A stretch of DNA of 56,383 bases from positions 1 through 56,383 of the forward strand of contig NZ_JAULRU010000371.1 of the NCBI RefSeq assembly GCF_030518155.1, given 5' to 3'. Of the stretch, positions 45,214 to 54,004 are shown one piece after another (the stretch's first letter is position 1; each line of letters starts with the position of its first letter). The stretch comes from Gilvimarinus gilvus. GTDB taxonomy: Bacteria > Pseudomonadota > Gammaproteobacteria > Pseudomonadales > Cellvibrionaceae. The notes beneath the pieces are model-generated. The model was not told the origin of the DNA, searched no databases, and worked only from the letters and a program-made list of their open reading frames with translations. Both the position numbers and the translations under genes were made by a program.

Positions 45214-46290
45214 ATGGCAACCCTTGATCACTTTTCTGAGAGTCGTCAGAACAACTTTACCGCGTTGCGCCTACTTTTTGCGTGGATGGTCCTATATGGT
45301 CACGGCTTTTCGATTCACGGTCAGGGAAGTTATCGCGACCCCCTAAACAGCCTTTGGCAGGGCAGCCTATGGACCGGTGAGCTGGCGGTACTAGGCTTCT
45401 TTTGTATCAGCGGCTTTCTAGTCTGTAAAAGCCTCAATCACCGGCGACTAAGCGAGTTTTTACAGGCTCGCGCTCTGCGCATAATTCCGGGGCTACTCGT
45501 TTGTACACTCATTACGGTCTTGATACTCGGCCCCTTGTTAACCAACGTGCCGCTGTCCGAATATTTCACCCAAACTGACACCTTTCGATATCTGGGTAAC
45601 GGTTTAGGTTTTTTACCAATTCAGTGGCATTTACCAGGTTTATTTACTGAAAACCGGCTTGATGTGGTCAATGGCTCCTTGTGGACACTACCGGTTGAGT
45701 GGTTTTGTTATCTACTTTTGGCCCTGCTCGGTTACGCCTTAGTGCGGCTACCCTTGGGCCTAGCCAATGTATTTTTAATACTCATCGCTCTATGTGTCGG
45801 AGTGTTTTTGACATACCCGGGCGCCGAACTCGGCATTAGCTTGCGCTGGAGATTGCCGTGCCTCTATTTTTGTATAGGCGTCGCGATATATACAAACCGG
45901 AAATTTATCCCTTTGCATGGCGCCGTTGCCATCGTTATGTTAGCCGCCTTTATATTTGCCAAGGGCACAAGACTCGACACCTATCTAAGCGCTATAAGTC
46001 TGCCTTATTTAATTGTTTATCTGGCTTACGGATTGCCATCTGGGTCGATATCGGAAAAACTGAGTGATGCCTCTTATGGCATTTATATTTATGCCTGGCC
46101 TGTCCAGCAATTTATCGAGCAGACTCTAACGCCCTCGCCCTGGCTGGGCATGCTTTACTCGACCCCACTTGTCGTGACATTAGCGTTGGCTTCGTGGCAT
46201 TTCATAGAGCGGCCTATGCTTCAATTCCGCCCAGCCAGCTCTAAAATGACCCTAAATCCCAACGAATCTGCGCAAGGGTCGGGCAAATAA
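45214..46290 (+). CDS. Acyltransferase family 3 membrane protein (OafA/YrhL type)
   Basis: A 358-residue inner-membrane protein with about 10 helices and the Acyl_transf_3 signature: FTALRLLFAWMVLYGHGF with the catalytic His30, GELAVLGFFCISGFLVCKSL, and ARALRIIPGLLV. Such proteins add acetyl or other acyl groups to surface polysaccharide, lipopolysaccharide or peptidoglycan from the periplasmic face. The last 20 residues overlap the end of the convergent sulfotransferase gene (39 bases), so the two 3' ends share DNA. The 293 bases upstream contain no gene I can support. The neighbouring sulfotransferase suggests cell-surface glycan decoration. Confidence 0.85.
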   Translation: MATLDHFSESRQNNFTALRLLFAWMVLYGHGFSIHGQGSYRDPLNSLWQGSLWTGELAVLGFFCISGFLVCKSLNHRRLSEFLQARALRIIPGLLVCTLITVLILGPLLTNVPLSEYFTQTDTFRYLGNGLGFLPIQWHLPGLFTENRLDVVNGSLWTLPVEWFCYLLLALLGYALVRLPLGLANVFLILIALCVGVFLTYPGAELGISLRWRLPCLYFCIGVAIYTNRKFIPLHGAVAIVMLAAFIFAKGTRLDTYLSAISLPYLIVYLAYGLPSGSISEKLSDASYGIYIYAWPVQQFIEQTLTPSPWLGMLYSTPLVVTLALASWHFIERPMLQFRPASSKMTLNPNESAQGSGK

Positions 46291-47376
46291 ACGAAACCTT
46301 TGCCACAGCGATATTCTAGAGCGATGCCTCCGCCAGGAGTTTTGCTCAGCAATCCGTCGCTCAGCCTCAGCCGTCGATAAATTTGCTTGCAAAATATCGT
46401 CAAGCCCCGGCACTAGCGGCAGCAATTCATCAATTAGGTTATAGAAGGCCGGCGCATTTAGTTCCGCACAGTGCGAATGCTTCTTTGAGTTTTGTTGAAT
46501 ACGGCCACTTAAGTCGACACCCTGCAAATATTTTTTCGCCAGCTTCTGATTGCTAGTACCGATATCAATTTGCAACAAACGCATTAAAGTTGGCGTTACA
46601 AAAAGCTGGGAATCTGTAAATCGTTGATTGAATTCCGGAAGCCGGCTATAGAGCTTGTTGCGGGTTTTTCTTGCCAACTCCGTTGGCAAAAAATAATTCA
46701 ATATGCGCTTGTATTCGATCAAATCTCCCTTTATCGATGGATTGCTGGCCTCTGGAGATTGAAACCCTTCACTCACATCAATATTCAGGAAGTTCCAACA
46801 AAAATCGTCCACTACACTATTATTTTTCATTGTGGCAGTTTCAAAAAGTTTTACGCTCACATTACCGGCAAAATGCAACTCCCATTTACTGAGAAATTTC
46901 ATATAGTCTACCGCACCAGAAAACACCTTTCGGTAATAGTCTTCTAACGTATACGTAAAGTTGTTGTCTGCATGCACCTCCTGAGCGTAGGAGGAGACCA
47001 AATAGGAAAGCTGGTCCCGCACATAGGCAATAACGTGTACGTCATAACCGCTGAACAGGCTAGCCGCTACTTCAGGGGCCATATTCTGAAAGGCTTCACT
47101 GCTGATCAAAATAGTACCGACTGGCGCACTGTCGATTTCATCGCGCAACGCCTGCACAAGAGAATTTTGCAAAGGGCTGTAACGCGCACGCAGCTTACCG
47201 ATTCGACGCATCGGGAACGGCTCGGCAATGAGGTGATGACCAAAATTGCGCACACCCGTCTCAGGGTAATAAATGCCTCGCTCAATAAGGGCCCGACGAT
47301 TAAGGCTAAAGAACGTCTGGAGCGAAGTGGTGCCGGACTTGTGCCGGCCTATATGCAATAGAATTCGCTTACTCAC
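46252..47376 (-). CDS. Sulfotransferase-fold protein
   Basis: A 374-residue protein whose N-terminus is the PAPS-binding loop of sulfotransferases (LLHIGRHKSGTTSLQ, residues 5-19, the 5'-phosphosulfate motif). The second PAPS segment appears as HVIAYVRDQLSYLVSSYAQE near residue 132 (the R-x7-S motif, 3'-phosphate binding). It transfers sulfate from PAPS to a hydroxyl, probably on a polysaccharide or lipid. No signal peptide or membrane segment is seen, so it acts in the cytosol. Its 3' end overlaps the convergent acyltransferase by 39 bases, and both could modify the same surface glycan; that is inference. No PAPS-synthesis genes lie in this window. Confidence 0.82.
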   Translation of the reverse strand: MSKRILLHIGRHKSGTTSLQTFFSLNRRALIERGIYYPETGVRNFGHHLIAEPFPMRRIGKLRARYSPLQNSLVQALRDEIDSAPVGTILISSEAFQNMAPEVAASLFSGYDVHVIAYVRDQLSYLVSSYAQEVHADNNFTYTLEDYYRKVFSGAVDYMKFLSKWELHFAGNVSVKLFETATMKNNSVVDDFCWNFLNIDVSEGFQSPEASNPSIKGDLIEYKRILNYFLPTELARKTRNKLYSRLPEFNQRFTDSQLFVTPTLMRLLQIDIGTSNQKLAKKYLQGVDLSGRIQQNSKKHSHCAELNAPAFYNLIDELLPLVPGLDDILQANLSTAEAERRIAEQNSWRRHRSRISLWQRFRLFARPLRRFVGI

Positions 47377-47431
47377 GGGTTTGACAGAACCTACTTAAGT
47401 GACCGCTAAAGCCGCTATTGTACTGCCAACC

Positions 47432-47461
47432 ATAAAAAAGGCCACCTGTTAAGGCGGCCTT
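47432..47461 (-). terminator. Terminator of the TonB-C-like protein gene
   Basis: A 9-bp stem with one mismatch (aaggccacc / ggcggcctt) and a 6-base loop is followed on the minus strand by ttttttatgg, 35 bases past the stop at 47496. Confidence 0.78.
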
Positions 47462-47495
47462 CACGACAGGGGTCAGAAGCTTCAACCGTAGGGTA

Positions 47496-48230
47496 TCAGT
47501 CGTCTGAGGGGTAATTCACTACGGCAATGTAATGCATATTGACCGCTTCTTCTCCAACAAAACCCGGGATAAAACGGGAGCCTTTCAGTGCACTTTCGAT
47601 GATACGCGCGTCGCGGCGGGCACGGCCACTGGCCTCTACCGTTTGCACGCTATCGATGCCACCATCAGCATTCACATTGCCGACAATACGAGCCAGCTTG
47701 CCATTATTAAAGAACGGCTTACCTTCACCCCGGTCCGCATAGCTGCTGTACCAGTCGCTATTGTCCAGACGCTCTTGGGGCGCAAAGTAGCTAACACCGT
47801 GCTCGCGCTGTAACGTACCTAGGTTGGGCAACATCACCACGTTAGGCTGAGTTTCATTGCGCGAGTAAACCACACGGAAAGTCATACGCACCGGCACCGC
47901 TTCGCCATCAACCTGAGCGGGACTAAACGCCAAACCGTCCAAAGCGCGCTGAGTTTGACCTTGCAGGTCATTGTAACCGGCTTTGTCGAAACAATTTACA
48001 TTGCTAGCGACACCTGAAGCCGCAATGTCGGCCTGACAATAAACCGCGATGGTTCGGTTATCAGTAGCCATAGACTGGGGTATAACAACTTTGCTAGTAA
48101 CCTGTTCGGCAACATCACCAAACTGGGCAGGCTGATACATGGAGCTCGCACTGCTGGAAAAAGGCAGTATAACTGCCAAAATTGCCAGTGAGCCGAGCAC
48201 TTTTTTGGTTAGACGAGTTTTCATGCTCAT
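47496..48230 (-). CDS. Secreted protein with two TonB-C-like domains
   Basis: A 244-residue protein. A signal peptide (about 1-29, ends FSSSASS) is followed by two units that resemble the TonB C-terminal fold: residues about 60-125 (TQRALDGLAFSPAQVDGEAV, then MTFRVVYS) and about 178-240 (GNVNADGGIDSVQTVEASG, then IIESALKGSRFIPGFVGEEA and MHYIAVVNYP). Unlike energy-transducing TonB it has no proline-rich spanning segment, and its N-terminal hydrophobic helix looks cleavable. It therefore cannot reach the inner-membrane ExbBD complex in the usual way. Position directly downstream of a TonB-dependent receptor and beta-helix lipoprotein suggests a shared task. I infer the domain only from pattern. 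Confidence 0.62.
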   Translation of the reverse strand: MSMKTRLTKKVLGSLAILAVILPFSSSASSMYQPAQFGDVAEQVTSKVVIPQSMATDNRTIAVYCQADIAASGVASNVNCFDKAGYNDLQGQTQRALDGLAFSPAQVDGEAVPVRMTFRVVYSRNETQPNVVMLPNLGTLQREHGVSYFAPQERLDNSDWYSSYADRGEGKPFFNNGKLARIVGNVNADGGIDSVQTVEASGRARRDARIIESALKGSRFIPGFVGEEAVNMHYIAVVNYPSDD

Positions 48231-48543
48231 ATCCTCTTTACTGGGGCGTACCCCAACTACAAATTGCGCTAAATAAAAGAGCTTAAGTAGCGCTGTTGTT
48301 ATAAGAATATCACCCGCCTAACCATACGATTGTTAATTTATTGTGACAGAAATGACTTATTTGCCTCTTTTTTTCAGAAAATTACTGTTTTTCTTACGAT
48401 TTTGCTCAAAATGATGCTTAATAACGGAGCGCGGTGAGCATTTTTTGTGCATTTTGGTCACATTTATAACAAAACATTCTAAGCGCCGACGGCAATTCTG
48501 ATACCTAAACTAATGCAAAAAGCCATTGGGGTAGATTTACAGA
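48231..48543. other. Spacer between TonB-C-like gene and receptor gene
   Basis: This AT-rich region, with several T- and A-runs, holds no gene. It should contain the promoter of the TonB-C-like gene, but I cannot fix the boxes. Confidence 0.4.
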
Positions 48544-48577
48544 TAAAAAAAGCCGCTGATATGCCATCAGCGGCTTT
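48544..48577 (-). terminator. Terminator of the TonB-dependent receptor gene
   Basis: A 12-bp perfect stem (aaagccgctgat / atcagcggcttt) with a 5-base loop is followed on the minus strand by seven T residues, about 45 bases after the stop at 48622. The downstream TonB-C-like gene therefore probably has its own promoter. Confidence 0.9.
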
Positions 48578-48621
48578 GTCGCAATCCTTTGCGTTATAGG
48601 TGTCCCATTGTAGCTCGGCGG

Positions 48622-51318
48622 TTAGAATGAATATTTAAAATCCAAACCAACGCCCGTGCCTTGCTCCTGCTTTAATATCGTGACATTTTCGCCGCCTGAA
48701 TTAACCTGATCAAACTCACGGTCCTGCCCCAGCAGATTGCTCAGCTTCAGCTTCATACTCAGGGTTTCCGTTGGGTAGAAGGTGTAGACCAAATCAAGCG
48801 AGTGATAAGGCTGCTCAAAGGCATCATCGTGACCGTTGGCGCGCGCGGCATAATAAACGCGATCACCAAATACGTTATACAACAGCGAGGCCGTGTGATA
48901 ACCGTCTTCCGAATCGAAACCTAATTGCGCATTCATCACATACTCGGATTGACCGGTCATACGACGCGTGGTGTTGGTAAAGCCTTCACCATCCGGCGAT
49001 ACAATTTCCGAATCGCTCAACGTCAGGTTACCCGATACGAAGAACCCCGCACCCAAGCCTTTTTTACCTTCAAACTCCAAACCGTAAATTTCACCGGAAA
49101 TGGCGTTGTAGTATTGCAGCAAGATGTCATCATCGGAGCCCGGCGCACGCGTCTGCTCGATTGGGTCAGTGATGTCTTTGTAGAACAGAGATACGGTGAA
49201 ATTATCGCCATCGCCGTAGAACCACTCAGTACGCAAGTCGAGGTGATCAATCTCCGAAAACTTCAACAGCGGGTTACCCTGTACACGAATACCCATTTCA
49301 GGATCGATGTATTCCACGTCAGAGACTTCACGCAAATCAGGACGAACGACCGTCTGACTGACCGAGGCACGAACCTGGAAGTCATCGGCATTCATAAAGC
49401 CCTGGTTCATAAACGTCAGGGCTACCGACGGATACCACCCATCATCTTTAATCGCGTAAGTTTGATCTTCCTTGGCCAACTGATCGTTCAGGTCGCGAAT
49501 TGATTCACCGGTATAGTCCAACAAATCAACCGGCAGTACCGCCTGGCGGAAGTCTTCGTAGCGCACGCCAGCGTTGATACGCCAGGTGTAGTCGAAGTTG
49601 ATATCGATCGAGCCATAAGCCGCATCGGTCATTTGCCCGGCAATGTAACTTTCTTTACCCAGCCCAGTCCCCATGGTGAACTCAAAACTGTTATCGAGGC
49701 TGCTGAGGTTATCATCAGACAACACCTCACCCGGAGTACCCGTCATGACATCACCGGAAACGCCCGCCGCGTCAATATTCGCCGTATAGCCGTAATAGGC
49801 ACGCGCCTTGTCGTGGTAGTCGTAACCGCCACTTAAGGTCACCAGGTTGTCACCAAAGTTTAAAGGCAACTCCACGTCCCAGCCATAACTGTCTACATTA
49901 TCTTCCAGCTGCAGAAACGAGAAGGTCGCCATCGACGTTGTTGACAATAGGCGCGAGGTAATTACCTCACCGGTTTCCGGGTTTAGAGTATTTGAAGCCT
50001 GAACGTTTGCCTCGTTAGGCACAGCGGTTTCAGCTTTTGAGTCAGAGTAGTACCAGTCGACGTTGATTTCATCCATGGCATCGAACAGGTCGAACTCAAA
50101 CGTGTGGTCACCGGTTACCTGTAAAATTTCCAGGCGGCGCTCTTCGAAGCGTGTCTGATAATCCAGCACCTGAGTGCCATCCGACAGCGTATTATTCGAA
50201 TCAAAACCTTCGGAAATACTCGCCATATCTTCAGTATTAGTAATGTAAAAACCACTGGCTTCAATGGTGTGCATTTCCTGAAAGCTAACGCCCGCGCTCA
50301 GTGCCGCCAGCTGGCGAATTTCTTCACTGGTGCGAGTGACCTCAGAGTTCACACTCTCGGGGCTGCCTATACCTTTTTTCTCTTGGTTTTTGTTGCGCCA
50401 CTCTTTGTCGTAAGAAAGGTTGGCCAATGCACCTATACGCCAGTCATCGGCCACATACCAAGAGTTACCCAGCGACAACTTGCCGCTCATATCCGGGTCC
50501 AGCGACTTGGGCGTAATTTCAACATCACGGTCCAGCGTCAACATCAGATCACGGTTCAATTGCTGAGCTTGCTGACGAAGCTCGGCGCTTGCCGCACCGC
50601 CGGAGGTGTGCAGAACTTCCAGAATACCGTTCGAGCTAGGATCACCCTGATACTGAGCCAGGGCATTACCGATTGCATCGGGTATAGCGTTGTCGACATC
50701 ACCACCAGAATAAAAAATACCATCGTCGCTACTGGTAGAATTCCAGCCAGTACCCAGCGAGATGTCAAACACGACATCATCGGGTATACCTTTGGTGCGG
50801 ATATTGACGTTACCGCCACCGAAACTAGCGGGCAAATCAGGCGAGTACGCCTTTTGCACCTTCAATGTTTTTACGATAGTTGAGGGCAATAAATCCAGCG
50901 GCAAAACATTGCGCGTCAACTCTGGAGAGGGAACTGCAGCGCCATTTAATTGAGTACTGGAATATCGCTCACCCAGTGAACGAACATAGACATACTGATC
51001 GTCGACAACAGTCAGACCAGTAACACGAGCCAGTGCTGATGCTATATCAGAATCACCCGCGCGAGAAATTTGATCAAAGCCGAGTACATCAGCGGCATAT
51101 GGCTGCTCGATGCGCTCGTCGATAATTGAGTCGGACGCGCTTTGCAGGCGGCCAATTGTCAGGACTTCTTCAATCACCGGTGCTTGAATACGGGGTGTCG
51201 AAGACAATTCACCGGCGTCAGAGGATTGTGCAACAGCCTGTTGGCCACTGTACAACGCGACGGACGCTGCCATTATCGCCAGGCTTATCTGGCGTCGCTT
51301 GGAAGTCATTGTGCGCAT
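48622..51318 (-). CDS. TonB-dependent outer membrane receptor
   Basis: An 898-residue receptor that imports a nutrient across the outer membrane using TonB energy. A signal peptide (1-31, ends AVAQSS) is followed by a TonB-box-like IEEVLTIGR near residue 49. The plug domain has DSDIASALARVTGLTVVDD and YVYVRSLGERYSSTQLNGA, then KVQKAYSPDLPASFGGGNVN. The 22-strand barrel fills the rest and ends VGLDFKYSF with terminal Phe. It belongs to the group with a VRSLGERYSST-type plug that is often paired with secreted beta-helix proteins in marine bacteria. No substrate motif is visible. The gene follows a beta-helix-like lipoprotein gene, with 169 bases between them. Codon use is biased towards highly expressed genes. 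Confidence 0.9.
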   Translation of the reverse strand: MRTMTSKRRQISLAIMAASVALYSGQQAVAQSSDAGELSSTPRIQAPVIEEVLTIGRLQSASDSIIDERIEQPYAADVLGFDQISRAGDSDIASALARVTGLTVVDDQYVYVRSLGERYSSTQLNGAAVPSPELTRNVLPLDLLPSTIVKTLKVQKAYSPDLPASFGGGNVNIRTKGIPDDVVFDISLGTGWNSTSSDDGIFYSGGDVDNAIPDAIGNALAQYQGDPSSNGILEVLHTSGGAASAELRQQAQQLNRDLMLTLDRDVEITPKSLDPDMSGKLSLGNSWYVADDWRIGALANLSYDKEWRNKNQEKKGIGSPESVNSEVTRTSEEIRQLAALSAGVSFQEMHTIEASGFYITNTEDMASISEGFDSNNTLSDGTQVLDYQTRFEERRLEILQVTGDHTFEFDLFDAMDEINVDWYYSDSKAETAVPNEANVQASNTLNPETGEVITSRLLSTTSMATFSFLQLEDNVDSYGWDVELPLNFGDNLVTLSGGYDYHDKARAYYGYTANIDAAGVSGDVMTGTPGEVLSDDNLSSLDNSFEFTMGTGLGKESYIAGQMTDAAYGSIDINFDYTWRINAGVRYEDFRQAVLPVDLLDYTGESIRDLNDQLAKEDQTYAIKDDGWYPSVALTFMNQGFMNADDFQVRASVSQTVVRPDLREVSDVEYIDPEMGIRVQGNPLLKFSEIDHLDLRTEWFYGDGDNFTVSLFYKDITDPIEQTRAPGSDDDILLQYYNAISGEIYGLEFEGKKGLGAGFFVSGNLTLSDSEIVSPDGEGFTNTTRRMTGQSEYVMNAQLGFDSEDGYHTASLLYNVFGDRVYYAARANGHDDAFEQPYHSLDLVYTFYPTETLSMKLKLSNLLGQDREFDQVNSGGENVTILKQEQGTGVGLDFKYSF

Positions 51319-51487
51319 GTTAAAAACCCATTCAGGCGGTTTTCTATTCGATTGGAGTTCGGTTCGCCAACGTGAAATGCAATAAAGGAAATGCGATTAA
51401 CGTCAGCGTGATGAGACAGACCTTGCGGCCTTATCGCAACAAGGCGCCCAAGAAAGGCGCCTCGCCGCTTAGCTTTGGACGTTAAAC

Positions 51488-53188
51488 TTAGTTGTCCAAA
51501 CCAACAGTCCAACCGGCTACCCAGTCGTCGGAACCAACGGCACCAATGAAGTCAACCGCTTCAAAAAAGGTGCTGGAACCTGAGTCACCCAAAGCAGGAG
51601 CTGCTCCAGCGTCAAACTCATTTAACAGCATGGTTACGTCGTAAACAGGCACGTCAATCACGTTGCTGTTGCCGTCCATCATATTAGCCGCGGTCATGTA
51701 AGCGCGTGGGTTACTGTCCAAACCTTCAATAACAACCGCTGGCAATGCGCCGACAGTGTTCTCATCAAAGATGTAGTTGTCGGTGTTCTCACCCGAAGCC
51801 AACCAAGCATCAATATCGAAAGCGCCATTGGCAGGGTCAACACCCGCTTTAGTCGCCTCAGTACATGCGATAACAGTGCTCTTCACCACTGACCAGCCAC
51901 CGGTAGCGGCAAAAATGGTTTGTGGGCCTTCTGAGTCATCCAGCTCAAGACACTCATTAGACTCCATACCCGAAGCGTTTGAAGTAACGATTGAGTTGTA
52001 AAGCTCGAAGTGCGCACCTTCGCGGAACAGAGGACCTTCTGAGCTACCTTTTGAAGATGGATCGGTGCCGTCACCTTCATCCACGTTAGAGGTGATACAA
52101 GTCAGGTTAGAAATACGACCTTTAGTGAAAGGCTCCAGGTCATCGGCACGACCTTCACCGGTGTTGTCTGCCTCAACACAACGATTCGAACCAGAAGTGT
52201 GAGTAACCAGTGCGAACTGGATGTTACCCACCCAACCTTCAGAGAAGTCGATAGAGTCGTCACCAACGTTAACCGCAACAATGTTTTTCAGGTCAACCGC
52301 ACCACCGAACATTTCAAAACCATCATCCTGAGTGGTGTAAGTTTGCACGTACTCGATAGTAGTGCCAGAACCTACACCGTTCAGGGTCAAACCGTTCAAC
52401 TCGCTGCCATCAACCACTTCGAAACCAGCGTGCTTGATTTGAACGTAACGAAGAATACCGCTGCTTTCTGCGTTGTTGTTGCCGCCGTAAGTTGCTGGGC
52501 GACCCTCTGCAGTAATGTGACAGTTGTGTACGTTGTTGTCAGTCGCTGCGCGCTGCTCGTCAGTACACTTATTGGTAATACCGTTACCGTTAATTTGAAC
52601 ACCACCCCAAAGGCCGCGATCAGACTCAGTGCCAGCGCCATCACGCAGATCCGCTACGGCAGAGAAAATAATCGGAGCATCGGCAGTACCTTCAGCCAAA
52701 ATAGAAGAGCCGCGAGCAACACGAACATAGTCGGTAGAGGCGGAGAAAGCGATCAAAGAACCGGCTTCAACCGACAGTACCGGACCTTCTCCTTCCTGAG
52801 GAATACGAACACCGGTAGCCGCTTCACTGGCGTCAACATCTTCGCCTACCCACAGGCTGTCCTGGAAAATATGGATGCCGCCGTTTTCCAGAGCAGGAAT
52901 GTTCAAGTCAACAGTTAAAGGGTTTATATCGCTTACGAATGCAGCGCTATAAGTACAGCTGCCATTGGCGTAGCTACCTTCGCGGGTCTGACCGTTTTCG
53001 GTGTAAGACGCGCATGGGTTTTCGTCAACGGGAGTGCCACCGCCGTCACCGGCTTCGTTGGTAACATTGTTTGTGGTGTTGTTTGAATCGATAACATTGC
53101 TCGAAGGATTCAGGTTAATGTCACCACCACCACAGGCAACCAGCATGGCAGCCAAAGTGTTTACGCTAATGAGGGTCTTGATCTTCAT
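51488..53188 (-). CDS. Lipoprotein with beta-helix-like repeats, partner of the TonB receptor
   Basis: A 566-residue lipoprotein. The signal sequence ends in the lipobox MLVAC followed by GGG, so it is anchored to a membrane. Asn/Thr-rich linker residues lead to a long parallel beta-helix-like body with short recurring strands: RGLWGGVQINGNG near residue 205, GILRYVQIKHAGFEV, TIEYVQTYTTQDDGFEMFGG, and AVDLKNIVAVNVGDDSIDF. These GLWGG and DDGFEMFGG motifs recur in secreted partners of TonB receptors in marine proteobacteria and Bacteroidetes. The start ATG 53188 is chosen because it makes the lipobox signal complete; upstream residues from ATG 53290 are unlikely. PhoB-box-like repeats lie about 170 bases upstream. 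Substrate unknown. Confidence 0.78.
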   Translation of the reverse strand: MKIKTLISVNTLAAMLVACGGGDINLNPSSNVIDSNNTTNNVTNEAGDGGGTPVDENPCASYTENGQTREGSYANGSCTYSAAFVSDINPLTVDLNIPALENGGIHIFQDSLWVGEDVDASEAATGVRIPQEGEGPVLSVEAGSLIAFSASTDYVRVARGSSILAEGTADAPIIFSAVADLRDGAGTESDRGLWGGVQINGNGITNKCTDEQRAATDNNVHNCHITAEGRPATYGGNNNAESSGILRYVQIKHAGFEVVDGSELNGLTLNGVGSGTTIEYVQTYTTQDDGFEMFGGAVDLKNIVAVNVGDDSIDFSEGWVGNIQFALVTHTSGSNRCVEADNTGEGRADDLEPFTKGRISNLTCITSNVDEGDGTDPSSKGSSEGPLFREGAHFELYNSIVTSNASGMESNECLELDDSEGPQTIFAATGGWSVVKSTVIACTEATKAGVDPANGAFDIDAWLASGENTDNYIFDENTVGALPAVVIEGLDSNPRAYMTAANMMDGNSNVIDVPVYDVTMLLNEFDAGAAPALGDSGSSTFFEAVDFIGAVGSDDWVAGWTVGLDN

Positions 53189-53358
53189 AAGTTCCAACTC
53201 TCCCGGAATGGATAGTTTGCAAAAAAATTTTAAGGCCGCAGGCCTAACCTGCGGCCAATAATCCGTAGCACTTCTGCGTGCCCAGTCCATGGCTGACTGA
53301 TTTCTCGGCGCTTGCCTAAAACAAGCTCAGTGCTCATGTGGCGCCTATACTTGATTAG

Positions 53359-53391
53359 ATTTATGAAATTTGCGTGACAAGTATGTGAAGG
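53359..53391 (-). promoter_or_regulatory. Candidate PhoB box upstream of the lipoprotein-TonB receptor module
   Basis: Read on the minus strand, three consecutive 11-base units carry ttcac, gtcac and ttcat at exact 11-base spacing, each followed by AT-rich bases. The PhoB consensus is repeated CTGTCAT at 11-base spacing; the units match 4, 5 and 5 of 7 positions. No other box is visible nearby. It lies about 170 bases before the lipoprotein start. Binding is unproven. Confidence 0.45.
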
Positions 53392-53545
53392 TTTTATTTC
53401 AGATCGTTTTTTGATCAGACCTTGCGCCGGTGTAATTGGGCCACACCGTAAGCGGGTACCAACATTTCAATTTGTGACGATCTTCTTGCAGTGGCGTTAA
53501 GCAGTGGAACTTTCCCAACTAGGTGCATACTGTTCCCAAAATACG

Positions 53546-53574
53546 TTGACACATATGGATATCCGTATATTAGA
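53546..53574 (+). promoter_or_regulatory. ArsR operator and promoter of the arsR-gapdh-arsJ operon
   Basis: TTGACA (53546-53551) is a -35 box. The spacer holds a near-perfect palindrome centred on GGATATCC (53551-53570, 16 of 20 positions symmetric), and TATTAG (53568-53573) is the likely -10 box at 16-base spacing. This palindrome between the promoter boxes is the usual ArsR repressor site. The arsR start lies about 50 bases downstream. Confidence 0.7.
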
Positions 53575-53624
53575 ATGCTCATTTTTACAATTAGCACCAC
53601 GAGGACGACTCACAAGAGATCACT

Positions 53625-53963
53625 ATGGATCACAGCCAGTTTTTTAAGTGTTTGGCCGATGACACGCGCCTGCAGTGTTTACTCCTTATGCAGCAGGCCG
53701 GAGAGCTGTGTGTTTGTGAGTTGACGCAGGCACTGCAACTGAGCCAACCCAAAGTGTCGCGGCACTTAGCGGTACTGCGCCAGTGTGGGCTCCTCGCCGA
53801 TAGGCGCAAAGGCAAGTGGGTGTATTACAACCTCCACCCCAACTTGGCGGGCTGGATGCTCAACGTGCTCGACACCACCTTGCAGGATTATCGAAAAGGC
53901 AGTTCCGATTTTCAGCGGTCACTGCAGCTGCTGGCGAGCGGCGCAGGAAGGGTATGCACGTGA
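53625..53963 (+). CDS. arsR: ArsR-family arsenical-resistance repressor
   Basis: A 112-residue winged-helix repressor that leaves DNA when As(III) binds its cysteines. The helix-turn-helix is LQLSQPKVSRHLAVLRQCG with the wing RRKGKWVYYNLHP. The metal-sensing pair is Cys29 and Cys31 in ELCVCELTQAL. The third cysteine of the E. coli-type site (CVCDLC) is replaced by Thr34, so As(III) must be bound by the pair plus another residue, possibly the C-terminal Cys (GRVCT). It is first in the arsR-gapdh-arsJ operon and divergent from the lipoprotein-TonB receptor module. Confidence 0.87.
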   Translation: MDHSQFFKCLADDTRLQCLLLMQQAGELCVCELTQALQLSQPKVSRHLAVLRQCGLLADRRKGKWVYYNLHPNLAGWMLNVLDTTLQDYRKGSSDFQRSLQLLASGAGRVCT

Positions 53964-54004
53964 GCAACACCAGACACTTCAATACCACAACAGGAATATA
54001 AACG

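Noticed and set aside
44998-45231. 77-codon minus-strand frame upstream of the acyltransferase
   Set aside because: It overlaps the acyltransferase start, has no domain and no clear ribosome binding site.
50269-50883. 204-codon frame antisense to the TonB receptor
   Set aside because: No ribosome binding site or domain; it is a mirror of a well-supported gene.
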